Under the pieces are notes generated by a model that made no database searches, was not told the DNA's origin, and saw only the letters and a program-made list of their open reading frames with translations. A stretch of 64,000 nt of DNA from JAGDXO01 sp964541025 (GTDB lineage: Archaea; Thermoplasmatota; Thermoplasmata; Thermoplasmatales; GCA-001856825): the NCBI GenBank assembly GCA_964541025.1, contig CAZIOW010000001.1:1-64000 (forward strand), given 5' to 3'. Below are positions 33,596 through 43,530 of the stretch, one piece after another. The stretch's first letter is position 1; the number at the start of each line of letters is the position of its first letter. The position numbers were made by a program, and so were the translations under genes.

Positions 33596-34458
33596 TTCAA
33601 CACCTCTTTTAACAATGTTGGAACCTCATACGGATATGCTGCTACCTTTACACCTGCGCCTTCGAGGGCGGCTATCTTAGACTCTGCGGTACCTTTTCCT
33701 CTTGTGATTATTGCTCCAGCATGACCCATCCTCTTTCCCTTGGGAGCGCTTCTTCCTGTTATGTAACTCACGACTGGTTTGTTGAATTTTTCCTTTATGA
33801 ATTCAGCTGCTTCTTCTTCAGCAGTTCCTCCAATCTCTCCAACAAGTACCACAGCTTCAGTTTCAGCATCATTTTTGAATTTCTCAAGAACGTCAATGTA
33901 ATTCAGGCCAGTTACCGGGTCTCCTCCAAGTCCTATGACAGTGCTTTCACCGAATCCAGCCCTTGTAACCTGATCTACTATTTCGTATGTCAAAGTTCCG
34001 CTTCTTGAAATAACACCAACATTTCCCTTCCTGAAAATCTGATTTGGCATTATTCCAAGCTTGCTCTTGAAAGGCGAGGTTATTCCAGGTCCGTTTGGGC
34101 CTACGACTGTCTTCCCGTATTTCTTCGCCATATTGACTATTTTCATTGTATCCTGGTATGGGACTTTTTCAGTAAGAATGTAAATTATGTCAATTCCATT
34201 GTAAAGTGCTTCCTTGGCGGCATCAAGAACATATGGGGCTGGTACTGAGATGAAGGTGGCGTTTGGCTCCTGGGACATGGCATCTGAAAGTGTGTTGAAT
34301 ACCTTCACTCCATGTACTTCAGTTCCTGCCTTTCCTGGAGTGACTCCTGCAACAACTTTTGAACCGAATTTGATCATCTGTAGTGTATTGAATGAACCCT
34401 GATGACCTGTTATCCCCTGAACTACTATTCTTGTATTCTCATCAACAAATATACTCAT
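33592..34458 (-). CDS. sucD: Succinyl-CoA synthetase, alpha subunit
   Basis: A 288-residue subunit that binds CoA and carries the phosphorylated His. The CoA-binding fold begins VVQGITGHQGSFNT, the GPNGPGI loop is near 120, GRSAPKGKRMGHAGAI contains the active-site His near 245, and SRSGTLTYEIV is conserved. With SucC it interconverts succinyl-CoA and succinate with ATP or GTP formation. GGAGGTGA lies upstream of the ATG and the start overlaps the sucC stop (ATGA). Confidence 0.97.
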   Translation of the reverse strand: MSIFVDENTRIVVQGITGHQGSFNTLQMIKFGSKVVAGVTPGKAGTEVHGVKVFNTLSDAMSQEPNATFISVPAPYVLDAAKEALYNGIDIIYILTEKVPYQDTMKIVNMAKKYGKTVVGPNGPGITSPFKSKLGIMPNQIFRKGNVGVISRSGTLTYEIVDQVTRAGFGESTVIGLGGDPVTGLNYIDVLEKFKNDAETEAVVLVGEIGGTAEEEAAEFIKEKFNKPVVSYITGRSAPKGKRMGHAGAIITRGKGTAESKIAALEGAGVKVAAYPYEVPTLLKEVLK

Positions 34459-35561
34459 TGTTTATTCACCTCCCTGACAATTTCATTTATAGCCTCCATC
34501 ATATCTCCATAGGAATGGATCCCATTATCAGATAATATTTTCCTACCCTCATCTTCATTTACACCTGATAGTCTAACGACTATTGGAACATCTATCCCAA
34601 CTCTCTTCTTCGCTTCAATTATTCCATTGGCTACCGTATCACAGTGTGTAACCCCGCCAAATATGTTTATGAGGATACCCTTTGGCTTCGCAATCTTGAG
34701 TATTTCGAAGGCACCTACAACTTTCTCAACATCATCGCTTCCTCCAAGGTCAAGGAAATTCCTAGGTTTTCCACCTTTAAGGGTTAGGCCGTCGAGCGTT
34801 GCCATTGTCAAACCTGCACCATTTGCAATGACTCCAATGTTACCCTCAAGTTCAACAAGACTGTAACCCCTTTTATATGCTATTTCCTCAAGCTCAGTTC
34901 TTTCAGCAGCATTTTCTGGTATATCCTTGTGTCTGAAAAGAGAATCAGAATCAATTATTATTTTGGCATCCCCTGCAATTATTGTACCATCCTTGGTTAC
35001 AACCAGGGGATTGATCTCAACAAGTTCTGCATCATAATCGTTATAGAGGGATGCCATGCCTGCAAGAATTGCCTGGAATTGTTTAGCTTCAGTGTCCGGA
35101 AGCTTAAGCCTGAAGCTGATATCCTTACCTATGAAATTGGAATACCCGATAACTGGGTCAATCCAATATTTTACAATCTTATCATCTGGAACATCCTCTA
35201 TCTCCACGCCCCCAGAAGTTGTTGCCATAATTATTGGCCTTCTCCTGCTTCTGTCAAGAGTTATTGAAACATAATATTCCTTTGATATGTCCAGCTTCTC
35301 TTCTAGATACACGCTATTAACCTTCAATCCTTTGATTGTCATTGACATTATTTCTTTTGTCTTATCGAGAAGTTCTTTCTGGTCATTTGCAAATTTTATT
35401 CCTCCTGCCTTTCCTCTCCCACCAACAAGAACCTGTGCTTTAACCACAACAGGGAACTTATCCCATTGTAGATTTGAAGTAGATTCTATATGTTTACCAG
35501 CTGGGACTGGTATGCCGTATTTTTTAAAAAGCTCTTTGGCTTGATACTCATATAGATTCAT
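34455..35561 (-). CDS. sucC: Succinyl-CoA synthetase, beta subunit
   Basis: The ATP-grasp beta subunit (about 368 residues). It begins MNLYEYQAKELFKKYGIPVP, the typical start, with VGGRGKAGGIK in the nucleotide site, AELVEINPLVV, and NIFGGVTHCDTVANGI in the C-terminal domain. I choose ATG 35561 since TATA-like TTTATAAG at about 35588-35595 fits a transcript starting near 35565, and the in-frame TTG at 35570 would lie outside it. First gene of the sucC-sucD-argF operon. Confidence 0.96.
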   Translation of the reverse strand: MNLYEYQAKELFKKYGIPVPAGKHIESTSNLQWDKFPVVVKAQVLVGGRGKAGGIKFANDQKELLDKTKEIMSMTIKGLKVNSVYLEEKLDISKEYYVSITLDRSRRRPIIMATTSGGVEIEDVPDDKIVKYWIDPVIGYSNFIGKDISFRLKLPDTEAKQFQAILAGMASLYNDYDAELVEINPLVVTKDGTIIAGDAKIIIDSDSLFRHKDIPENAAERTELEEIAYKRGYSLVELEGNIGVIANGAGLTMATLDGLTLKGGKPRNFLDLGGSDDVEKVVGAFEILKIAKPKGILINIFGGVTHCDTVANGIIEAKKRVGIDVPIVVRLSGVNEDEGRKILSDNGIHSYGDMMEAINEIVREVNKQ

Positions 35562-35586
35562 TTCTATCAACCTCGTATACAGGATT

Positions 35587-35595
35587 CTTATAAAT
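35587..35595 (-). promoter_or_regulatory. TATA-like promoter of sucC-sucD-argF
   Basis: On the minus strand ATTTATAAG lies 26-34 bp upstream of the ATG at 35561, the usual archaeal TATA spacing for a very short leader. The M1 peptidase stop is 4 bp away on the other side, so the spacer is minimal. Confidence 0.5.
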
Positions 35596-35598
35596 TCA

Positions 35599-37947
35599 TT
35601 ATGATTGCGAATTCCTGATTAACCTCTCATATATATCGAGGTATTCTTTCCCATTTTTTATTGCTCTCTCCGCCTCCGCTATCTTAATGTTGGAGATGAA
35701 GTATTCGACTCTTTCCCTGTTCCCAATGCCCCCCAAAGATATGAGGTCTTCAATAAAGAATGAAATGCTACCACTTCCCTTGTATATGTCGTAAACTGCC
35801 TCATAATTTTTTATTGTCCAGTCCCATAACACTTTTCTCAAAGCTGGATTCCTTGTTGCAAACATAAGGGAATATAGCAGATTGCCCCTCAGTTCAGGTC
35901 TATCCTTGGCTGAATCAATAAATTTTAAAAATAAATCGGGATCATGGGTCATCGTGATGGAAATCATCCTTCTGACCTGTTCCATATCATTCTCCGGATC
36001 ATAAATTTCATCAATCATTTTTTCAACATTGAACCCTTCAATGGATGCAGCAATAAGTATCCCCGTCCTTTCCTCTGCTGGTATGTTCTTATACTCCAAA
36101 TATTTCCTGTAGATATTCTTCCTGAACTTCTCATCTATTATAGGGAGTATGGTGTATATTTTCTCGATTATAACAGATGAATTCTCATCATTGGATTCTT
36201 TGAAGAATTCAAGTTTTTGTAGCATGTATCTCCTTGCAAAATCCTTAACTTTTATGCTATCCAGTACAAAAATTAGTCTCTGCAAGAGATCGATAATTAT
36301 ATTTACCAAAAGATAATCGTTATCCTCTTTCATATAGTTTAAGAGATCGATGAAATCCTCTATCTTAATTTTTGAAGCCATCAGGAAAGAAAAGGAATCA
36401 TCAATAACTCTCGTTTTGAATTCCTGCGTGCTTTCCCGGGAGAATAGATTTTTAAGAGTTCCAGGAGGGTATAAAACTCTGTAATAGCCTATACCGCTTG
36501 GGTTAAGAATCAATTTGGCGTCTTCAGGAAGGAACATCTCTTTAGACTCCATGAGAATACCTTTTTCCGCTGAATCTCCAAGATAGAATACTGGTATGGA
36601 CCATAAGAATTCATCCTCGTTATCTAGATAGGAGAACCTGTGCTGAATTAATTTAATACGCCCATTCACTTCCTTCAATTCAAGGTAAGGGTGGCCTTCC
36701 TTCTCAAGCCACGTTTTCATTACCTTGTCAATATTTACTCCCCCTGATTTTGAAAGTGAATCCCAAAGATCTTCCCCCCGCGCGTTTCCATATGAATGTT
36801 CCCTGAGATAATTTATGACACCGGTCCTGAATTTCTCCTCTCCTATGAAATGCTCTATCATTCTGAGAACCGATGCTCCCTTTCCATAACTGATTGAATC
36901 AAATATCTCTGCTATTTCAGCTGGATCCTTCACCGGCACCCTTATTGGATGCGTATTCAAGAGGCTGTCCTTTTTCATTGATGGAAGGGTACTTTCAACC
37001 AGGAATTCTTCCCAGAGGTGCCAGTTACTTTCAATACTGTTTAAGATCTTGTTTCCAACAAATGTGGCAAAGCTCTCATTGAGCCAGAGATCATCCCACC
37101 ACTCCATCGTCACAAGATTCCCAAACCACTGATGTGCCATCTCGTGCGAAAGGGTTTTACCTATCTCCTTTCTGAAGGAGAAACTGACAGAATCATTAAG
37201 CAATATAGCAATTTCCCTGAAAGTAATTGCTCCCCAGTTCTCCATAGCTCCTGCACCAAACTGAGGTATTGCTATTAAATCCATCTTTTCCAGGGGATAT
37301 TTGATTTCATAATATTCCTCATATTTGTCTATTATTTTTTTCAACAGATCAAGGGCATATTTCCCCTGTTCTGATTTTCCAGGGGTTGTGATAACTGAAA
37401 GTTCCCTGCCATTGTACTTCTCCTTAATCCTTTCAAATTTTCCTATGCCGATATAAATTAGATACGTAGACATTTTAGGTGTTTCCTTGAATGAGAAGAA
37501 TGAATGCCCCTTATTTCTCTCCGCGGATTCCGGAAGAGTATTTGAAATAACTTCTAGATCGTCATTTACCTCCACCTCAAATTTGAATGAAGCCTTGGCA
37601 GAAGGCTTATCTGCGCAAGGGAAAACAGATCTTGCACCATTTGGTTCCATCTGCGTTGTTATTATGTAACCCCCATCATATGTACTCTTATGTATACCCA
37701 TCAGTGACTTTTCAGATATCTTGCCATTGAATTTTATATCTATTTCCATTGATGAATCTTTTTCAATTATTATTTCATTTCCATTTATGTGGGGTTTATT
37801 ATCAACAAACCCAGAGATATCAATGATTTCGAGTCCTTCAAAATTCAGAATTTCTCCTTTGCTGAAATCTCCAATTATTGTTTCATTGCCAGTGTATGTA
37901 AGATTTTTAAAATCGACATTTATTCTCACAATGTATTTTTCTATCAT
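35599..37947 (-). CDS. M1-family zinc aminopeptidase (tricorn-interacting-factor F2/F3 type)
   Basis: A 782-residue cytosolic aminopeptidase that trims peptides made by tricorn and proteasome. GAMENWG (233-239) reads the free N-terminus; HEMAHQWFGN (268-277) and E291 in NESFA bind zinc. The C-terminal helical domain spans about 420-780. Thermoplasma factors F2 and F3 have the same length (about 780) and layout; I cannot say which is closer. Transcribed toward sucC, from a promoter at about 37965-37980 with a likely leaderless ATG. Confidence 0.94.
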   Translation of the reverse strand: MIEKYIVRINVDFKNLTYTGNETIIGDFSKGEILNFEGLEIIDISGFVDNKPHINGNEIIIEKDSSMEIDIKFNGKISEKSLMGIHKSTYDGGYIITTQMEPNGARSVFPCADKPSAKASFKFEVEVNDDLEVISNTLPESAERNKGHSFFSFKETPKMSTYLIYIGIGKFERIKEKYNGRELSVITTPGKSEQGKYALDLLKKIIDKYEEYYEIKYPLEKMDLIAIPQFGAGAMENWGAITFREIAILLNDSVSFSFRKEIGKTLSHEMAHQWFGNLVTMEWWDDLWLNESFATFVGNKILNSIESNWHLWEEFLVESTLPSMKKDSLLNTHPIRVPVKDPAEIAEIFDSISYGKGASVLRMIEHFIGEEKFRTGVINYLREHSYGNARGEDLWDSLSKSGGVNIDKVMKTWLEKEGHPYLELKEVNGRIKLIQHRFSYLDNEDEFLWSIPVFYLGDSAEKGILMESKEMFLPEDAKLILNPSGIGYYRVLYPPGTLKNLFSRESTQEFKTRVIDDSFSFLMASKIKIEDFIDLLNYMKEDNDYLLVNIIIDLLQRLIFVLDSIKVKDFARRYMLQKLEFFKESNDENSSVIIEKIYTILPIIDEKFRKNIYRKYLEYKNIPAEERTGILIAASIEGFNVEKMIDEIYDPENDMEQVRRMISITMTHDPDLFLKFIDSAKDRPELRGNLLYSLMFATRNPALRKVLWDWTIKNYEAVYDIYKGSGSISFFIEDLISLGGIGNRERVEYFISNIKIAEAERAIKNGKEYLDIYERLIRNSQS

Positions 37948-38075
37948 TTTATCAAAACAATAATCAATTCTTAATATTTACAGATTTGTTTATTTACCTG
38001 TTAATCAAACTTATCCGAAGAATAACTGAATATTTAAAACAATAGATTTTTAAGCTAAATAAATTTATCAAATTC

Positions 38076-39065
38076 ATGAACTATAAATCGTTTGGTAGAA
38101 CTGGAATTAAGGTGTCTGAATTGATTTTTGGAACATGGTACCTCCCCAATAATATCAGAGATGGTAAAAGATATGTTAACAAGGAGGAATCTATAAGGAT
38201 AATCAAAAAGGCGTACGATCTCGGAATAAATTTCTTTGATACAGCTGATGTATATAGAGGTGTTTATGATAGGGATTCGGCATCAATCAGTTTTGAAAAT
38301 ATAGGGCTATCGGAGAAAATATTAGGGGAGGCACTCAAGGGATACGACAGGGAAAGCTTCGTTGTATCAACAAAGGTCATGGGAAGAACAGGCCCACTGC
38401 AGAATGATATGGGTATTAACAGGAAGCACATCAATTACGCAATAAAAAGAAGTCTCGAGAGGCTTCAGATGGATTACGTGGATTTCTACATTCTTCACGC
38501 ACCCGATAACGTTACAGGGGTAGAAGAGGCAGCCAGAAGCATGAACAGGCTGATAGACCAGGGGGTGATCTATCACTATGGTCTTTCCAATTTCAGCTCC
38601 CATGAATTCATGAAATTCATAAATCTTGATTATTTAGAATCCCCTAAATTCATCCAGGATAAATTTAATTTGGTAGAGAGGGAGCAGGAGGATAGGAATG
38701 TAAAGGTTGCCGAGGAAAACAGTCTTGCATCAATGATATACAGCCCACTTGCACAGGGAATCCTCGCTGGACGTTATTTTTCAACTGATACAGGAGATTC
38801 AAGGGCCAATTATGAAAAATTTTTCAAAGGCAATGACCTGCTGAATAGGAACATCAAGGCACTTGAAGAATTTAGGAATATGAGTATAAACAAGGGAGTG
38901 AGCATGGCCCAGCTTTCATTGGCTTGGTTAATGAATAAAGGTAAATTCATATTCCCTATAATAGGAGCTACAAAGGTGGATCAGCTAGAGGACAATGTAA
39001 AGTCAACTGATATTAAAATATCGAGGGATGAAATGGAAACAATTGAAAAAATTTTCAAAAAATAA
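38076..39065 (+). CDS. Aldo/keto reductase
   Basis: A 329-residue NADPH-dependent oxidoreductase of the voltage-gated potassium channel beta/YghZ-like group. The catalytic residues are in NFFDTADVYRG (Asp, Tyr), the Lys in VSTKVMGR and the His in YILHAPD. The NADP-binding loop is near FPIIGATKVDQLEDNV. Substrate unknown. TATA-like AT sequence lies about 25-30 bp upstream. Convergent with the secreted protein gene, 10 bp apart. Confidence 0.9.
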   Translation: MNYKSFGRTGIKVSELIFGTWYLPNNIRDGKRYVNKEESIRIIKKAYDLGINFFDTADVYRGVYDRDSASISFENIGLSEKILGEALKGYDRESFVVSTKVMGRTGPLQNDMGINRKHINYAIKRSLERLQMDYVDFYILHAPDNVTGVEEAARSMNRLIDQGVIYHYGLSNFSSHEFMKFINLDYLESPKFIQDKFNLVEREQEDRNVKVAEENSLASMIYSPLAQGILAGRYFSTDTGDSRANYEKFFKGNDLLNRNIKALEEFRNMSINKGVSMAQLSLAWLMNKGKFIFPIIGATKVDQLEDNVKSTDIKISRDEMETIEKIFKK

Positions 39066-39075
39066 AAAAATTATT

Positions 39076-40044
39076 TTACTTTTTCTTCCTGTAAGCTACT
39101 ACTCCGAGCGCTGCTATTATGATTATTATTGTTATGAGCACTCCTGCGATTATGGACTCGGAATTAAGTCCAAGGAATGAGCTGGTTGAACTGCTTTCAA
39201 CCACGAGTGTATTTGCCGAATTCACTTTGGCATATCCTGTGACTGCGATGGTGGAAGAAGGATCATAATGAATTGAAATAGAATAGTTTCCAGAACTGTT
39301 TTCTAAAGTTCCAAACATCTGATTAGTGAAATTCCAGGAACTGTTATACCATATATCTCTGCCATAGTTGTATGAGAATATCGTGGTATTGGTGGACGAA
39401 TTATATTCCCTGTTCCACTGACTCAGGGGTACATTGAAAACCTGGAAGTCAAGTGAATGCATATCTTTCACACCGCTAGGAATACCCCAGTTGTGGCCTC
39501 CAAAACCATCTCCCATGAACATCTGGTCACCCATATCGTTAACATCGATTTCACGGCCATTTATTGTGCTCATCAATTCTCCCTGCACCCTGAAGGCTCT
39601 CCAGCTCATATCAATGATATAGTGACCATTGACCTCTTTCAATATATTAGTGATGCTCATTTCCAAGGTCAGATTCCTGTAAACCTTCATTGTAGTATTA
39701 TTTGCGACTGCTTTGTAGCTGTAAAGTATAGTTGCGTTAACCACGTGGGGAGTGAATCCACTTGTGCTGTTATTGCTCTCATTCTCTATCGACTGATCAA
39801 GAATACCGATGGAACTGGAGGTTATGGTACTAGATCCGTTAAAGTAAAAATTCTTTCCTGACAGAGCCTGTGATAGCATAGAACCATTTGGGTAGTTTAG
39901 AACCATCACATAGTTGCTTGTTGCATTTACATCCGCAACATTGGTATGCGTATTGATGGTAGCATTGATCTGTGCCCCGCTCGCGAGAGGCACCATGGCC
40001 ATTGCCAAGACCAATATGCCTACCATAATAGTTAGCGATCTCAT
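39076..40044 (-). CDS. Secreted, membrane-anchored surface protein of unknown function
   Basis: I do not recognise the family. This 322-residue protein has a clear signal peptide (1-24, ending near LASGA), a long extracellular domain rich in Asn, Ser, Thr and Tyr with about 15 N-glycosylation sequons, and a C-terminal membrane helix (about 296-318) ending in YRKKK. The domain has the look of an all-beta glycoprotein. Such sequence is typical for cell-surface proteins of Thermoplasmata, which often lack a cell wall. TATA-like GTTTATATAG stands about 22 bp upstream. It is monocistronic. Confidence 0.75.
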   Translation of the reverse strand: MRSLTIMVGILVLAMAMVPLASGAQINATINTHTNVADVNATSNYVMVLNYPNGSMLSQALSGKNFYFNGSSTITSSSIGILDQSIENESNNSTSGFTPHVVNATILYSYKAVANNTTMKVYRNLTLEMSITNILKEVNGHYIIDMSWRAFRVQGELMSTINGREIDVNDMGDQMFMGDGFGGHNWGIPSGVKDMHSLDFQVFNVPLSQWNREYNSSTNTTIFSYNYGRDIWYNSSWNFTNQMFGTLENSSGNYSISIHYDPSSTIAVTGYAKVNSANTLVVESSSTSSFLGLNSESIIAGVLITIIIIIAALGVVAYRKKK

Positions 40045-40061
40045 AATTTCCTATCAATGAA

Positions 40062-40071
40062 CTATATAAAC
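40062..40071 (-). promoter_or_regulatory. TATA-like box of the surface-protein gene
   Basis: On the minus strand GTTTATATAG lies about 20-26 bp upstream of the ATG at 40044, consistent with a nearly leaderless transcript. No ribosome binding site is needed in that case, although GATAGG follows. Confidence 0.5.
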
Positions 40072-40127
40072 TTTTTATGGTACACAAATAGAAAATTAGT
40101 ACAATTTTCAAAAAAAAGAAAGAAATT

Positions 40128-41069
40128 TTATGGATACTTCTCTACGGATTTTATCTCCAGTTCCGACTCCTCAAACTCCTGCTCGCTTATCCTTGAAATT
40201 GACTTGAAGAATGAATCAAGGGTGTTTTTTTCAAATACCATTGAAACTTTTGCCCTGTCACCCTTCAGTTCCATTTCATAACTGAAAGGAAGGTCCAGAT
40301 CTGATGTTTTATAAGGATCAATGAGTATCCCCTGTTCAGGGACTTTAGCGAAAAATATTTTCTTATCGGAATTTGCTTTCTTTATCTTCTTGTAATCCAT
40401 TGCAACCTCTGCAAGTTTCTTTTCCCATTCTGTACTGTCGCCCGAGACTTCATAGAAAAGTTCTAGATAACCAGCGATATCCACATACCTTGTTGCTACT
40501 TCAGCCTCCAATCCCTTCACCTTCTTCGCAACTTCCAGAGTAAAGGAATTTTTTGGTATTACATAAAAAACAAGTTTTCTCATTTCAATTGATTTTATAT
40601 TCTCCTTTAGCCACTCCTCGTTGCTCCTTACAGGGCCCAGGTAATCAATGCTGAAATAATCTCTCTTGTCTGCATCCTTAAAGATAACACGTTGCAGCTG
40701 TGCTGAGAATTCATTGAAATATTTTATCCTCAGAATCACGTCGCCATCCCTCACAAGGACCGGAATCTCAATGAAGGCACCCTTCACGCTCAGTAGCATA
40801 TCAATCATTTCACATATGTAACATTCCTCAGATATTCTGACTGTCACTCCTGCTTTTCTTTCTGTCATTTCGATTTCCTTTGCCCTTATTGCCTTTCTGA
40901 GGTCGTCCATTGACTTCCCTTCACGGAGATATGTTACGGAGGCCTCAGTATTGTTGCCTCTCTTGTAAAAGTTCAGGAATCCGTTAAATCCATAAACCTT
41001 TGAAAAATAGCTGATTGGAGATCTCATATCCTGAAATCTGACAATCATTTCACTATCAAATTCAATCAT
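40128..41069 (-). CDS. Orphan protein of unknown function, 313 aa
   Basis: I cannot assign this protein. It is soluble, mixed alpha/beta, with a single CYIC pair near residue 90 and no membrane helix. Residues of about 85-135 (helix, LSVKGAFIEIPVLVRDGDV, RIKYF, helix) recall the sensor-like region of the bacterio-opsin-activator family, and weakly recall the orphan at 1103-2104. No HTH_10 tail is evident. It is monocistronic and divergent from the ABCE1 operon, sharing an AT-rich 244-bp spacer with it. Confidence 0.6.
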   Translation of the reverse strand: MIEFDSEMIVRFQDMRSPISYFSKVYGFNGFLNFYKRGNNTEASVTYLREGKSMDDLRKAIRAKEIEMTERKAGVTVRISEECYICEMIDMLLSVKGAFIEIPVLVRDGDVILRIKYFNEFSAQLQRVIFKDADKRDYFSIDYLGPVRSNEEWLKENIKSIEMRKLVFYVIPKNSFTLEVAKKVKGLEAEVATRYVDIAGYLELFYEVSGDSTEWEKKLAEVAMDYKKIKKANSDKKIFFAKVPEQGILIDPYKTSDLDLPFSYEMELKGDRAKVSMVFEKNTLDSFFKSISRISEQEFEESELEIKSVEKYP

Positions 41070-41313
41070 AGCGGATTAATTTTTCTTTAATTAAATATTT
41101 TTTCTAATAACATTCTATTCCAATGATAACAAGATTTCTAAAAAAATTTTTATAAATTACCAGTTTCACCCTTAAATAACTATAAAAATAATAATTTAGA
41201 ACAAAATTTCTTTTAAATCATTATAATATTATATTTTAATCCTATCTTCCTAAAAACTATAACTAAATTTATAAACTTTTTTGTATTCACATGTGCGCTC
41301 AAGTGAAAACTGA
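41070..41313. other. AT-rich divergent spacer, 244 bp
   Basis: Nothing coding is seen. It separates the 313-aa gene (minus) from the ABCE1 operon (plus). It holds many A/T runs, a TATA-like ATTTATAAAC at about 41267-41276, and the ribosome binding region (AAGTGAAA) before 41314. No tRNA or strong hairpin is visible. Confidence 0.6.
41268..41275 (+). promoter_or_regulatory. TATA box of the 138-aa/ABCE1 operon
   Basis: TTTATAAA at 41268-41275 matches the archaeal TATA consensus and lies about 40 bp before the ATG at 41314. A leader of roughly 15 nt with GTGA (41303-41306) fits. Confidence 0.6.
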
Positions 41314-41730
41314 ATGACTGTAACTGAAAGCATTGTAGCTGATGGACCTATTACCGTGGACCTAATGGCCAGAGCTATCTCTAATGGGATGAGCAGGCAA
41401 AGCAAGAGGATGAGTGAACAGGAAGCTTATGAAATTGCCTTCCATGTTCTGAATTTCTTCGGGTATAGCAGATATGTAATCGATAATATGCTTGAACCTG
41501 AAGACAGGGATGCTTTTTACATGCTCGAAGACCTCGGCATTTTAGATACAGAGAGGGAGGAAACTACTCTCTTTGATGGAAGAGAATGGAGAATTCACTA
41601 CTGGCTTATAAAACCTGAGAATGTCAGAAGGCTTGCCCAGGGAGATGGAAGCGAATATGTAAGGGAGGCTCCAACCGAAGGCATGGTTTATGACGAGCTT
41701 CCAGATGATTTTTGGAAAGCAAGGGAATGA
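41314..41730 (+). CDS. Small acidic helical protein upstream of ABCE1 (DUF6015-like)
   Basis: A 138-residue, mainly helical protein with the pattern of a short winged-helix-like fold: DLMARAISNGM, the EAYEIAFHVLNFFGYSRYVIDN helix pair, MLEDLGILDTEREE and a strand (REWRIHYWLI). The acidic C-terminus is likely disordered. I think it matches the archaeal family DUF6015, but cannot confirm. Its function is not known. It stands 3 bp before the ABCE1 gene, so it is cotranscribed with it. Confidence 0.65.
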   Translation: MTVTESIVADGPITVDLMARAISNGMSRQSKRMSEQEAYEIAFHVLNFFGYSRYVIDNMLEPEDRDAFYMLEDLGILDTEREETTLFDGREWRIHYWLIKPENVRRLAQGDGSEYVREAPTEGMVYDELPDDFWKARE

Positions 41731-41733
41731 CAG

Positions 41734-43488
41734 ATGCACATTGCCGTTATAGACAATGATAAATGTCATTTTAAAAAGTGCAGGCAGGAGTGCCAATACT
41801 ACTGTCCTCCAGTAAGAAATGGAACTATGACTGTTGAGTTTGGAGAAGACGGATATCCTGTTATTCACGAGGATATTTGCCTTGGATGCGGTATATGTGC
41901 TCACAGATGTCCCTACCAGGCAATAAAAATAATTGGGCTTCCAGAAAGACAGGCTGGAAAAGAGGTTCACAGATACGGCGAGAATGGATTCGCCCTGTAT
42001 GGCATTCCTTCAATGGAAGTTAAGGGTGTCATAGGTATTCTCGGGCAAAATGGTACAGGGAAAACAACAATACTGAACATATTAACGGGAAATATCATAC
42101 CGAACTTCGCCAAGGAAAATAAAAGCAAGGAAGAAGTAGTCAAGAAATACAAAGGTACATATTTAGGTAAGTATCTTGAGGATATTTATTCTGGGAAGAG
42201 CAAAATTTCACTAAAGCCACAGTATGTTGACCTCATACCCAAATATTATTCTGGAACAGTTCAGCAACTGTTGTCACAGTATGGCAATGGTGTTTCAGAA
42301 ACACTACAGAAACTAGGAATGGAAGGGATAGAAAATCAGGATGTAAAGATTCTCTCAGGTGGTGAACTGCAATCAGTGGCCATTGCAGCTGCGCTGCTTA
42401 AAGAGGCAGACATATACTTCTTCGATGAACCTTCTTCATATCTGGATATTTCTCAGAGGCTGAGAGTCGCGTCCATTATTAGGGATCTGGCCCAGAGAAA
42501 GAAGGTGATAATTGTAGAGCATGACCTCGCTATACTTGATTTCATCACAGATAACATATACCTTACCTACGGTGAATCAAGAGCCTATGGTATCGTCAGC
42601 AATGCATATTCAACAAGGCAGGCGATAAACACATATCTGGAAGGTTTCATAAAACAGGAGAATGTGAAATTCAGGGACTATCAGATAAAGTTCGTCAAGA
42701 AGCCCCCGGAGATAGATCAGAGCATCGCCCCATTGATATCATGGGGAGAAATGCACAAGGGATTTGAAAAATTTTCACTGAAAGTGAATCCAGGTTCCTT
42801 AAGACATGGACAGGTAGTTGGTGTAATCGGGCCAAATGGTACTGGAAAATCAACCTTCGTGAAAATTATGGCAGGTGAAATGAAGCCTGATGATTATGAA
42901 TTCAACATGCTCCTTAAAACATCCTATAAACAACAAAGTCCCCCATCAGAGTACAATGAAACAGTTCTGGAATTCCTTGAAAGGGAAATAGGTGATAGAG
43001 CAGGAGAGAACGATTTCAAGAATGAAATCATGAGACCTCTGAATCTGGAAACAATAGGGGAAAATCTAGTCTCTGAATTGTCAGGTGGGGACCTGCAAAA
43101 GGTTCACATTGCTAAAACACTGGGAAAGCCAGCGGATCTTTATGTACTGGATGAACCTTCTGCATATCTTGATTCAGATCAGAGAATGATTGTTGCAAGA
43201 ATGCTTAAGAGATTTACAGAAAATAACAAGAAAACAGCTCTTGTAGTGGATCACGATATTTATTTCATTGACTTAATAGCAACCTCTCTGATGGTTTTCA
43301 ACGGGGAAAGGGGAAAGTGGGGCGAAACATATGGACCTATGAATATGAAGGATGGAATGAACCTTTTCCTGAAGAATATTAATCTAACATTCAGGAGAGA
43401 TGAAAACACCCTCCGTCCAAGGATAAACAAGCCTGATTCTAGAATGGATCTTGAACAGAAAAAAGCAGGAGAATATTATTACTATTGA
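41734..43488 (+). CDS. ABCE1/Rli1 ribosome-recycling ATPase
   Basis: This 584-residue protein splits ribosomes after termination. It has the N-terminal iron-sulfur domain with two clusters (CHFKKCRQECQYYC, and CLGCGICAHRCPYQA, residues about 11-70), then twin ABC domains: Walker A GQNGTGKTT (about 103) and GPNGTGKST (about 369), signatures ILSGGELQSVAIA and ELSGGDLQKVHIA, Walker B IYFFDEPSSYLD and LYVLDEPSAYLD. The hinge region follows the family. Universally conserved in archaea and eukaryotes. Confidence 0.97.
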   Translation: MHIAVIDNDKCHFKKCRQECQYYCPPVRNGTMTVEFGEDGYPVIHEDICLGCGICAHRCPYQAIKIIGLPERQAGKEVHRYGENGFALYGIPSMEVKGVIGILGQNGTGKTTILNILTGNIIPNFAKENKSKEEVVKKYKGTYLGKYLEDIYSGKSKISLKPQYVDLIPKYYSGTVQQLLSQYGNGVSETLQKLGMEGIENQDVKILSGGELQSVAIAAALLKEADIYFFDEPSSYLDISQRLRVASIIRDLAQRKKVIIVEHDLAILDFITDNIYLTYGESRAYGIVSNAYSTRQAINTYLEGFIKQENVKFRDYQIKFVKKPPEIDQSIAPLISWGEMHKGFEKFSLKVNPGSLRHGQVVGVIGPNGTGKSTFVKIMAGEMKPDDYEFNMLLKTSYKQQSPPSEYNETVLEFLEREIGDRAGENDFKNEIMRPLNLETIGENLVSELSGGDLQKVHIAKTLGKPADLYVLDEPSAYLDSDQRMIVARMLKRFTENNKKTALVVDHDIYFIDLIATSLMVFNGERGKWGETYGPMNMKDGMNLFLKNINLTFRRDENTLRPRINKPDSRMDLEQKKAGEYYYY

Positions 43489-43530
43489 GCAAGAGTGTTA
43501 TGGATTTTTTATTAGAAATATGACCTAAAC

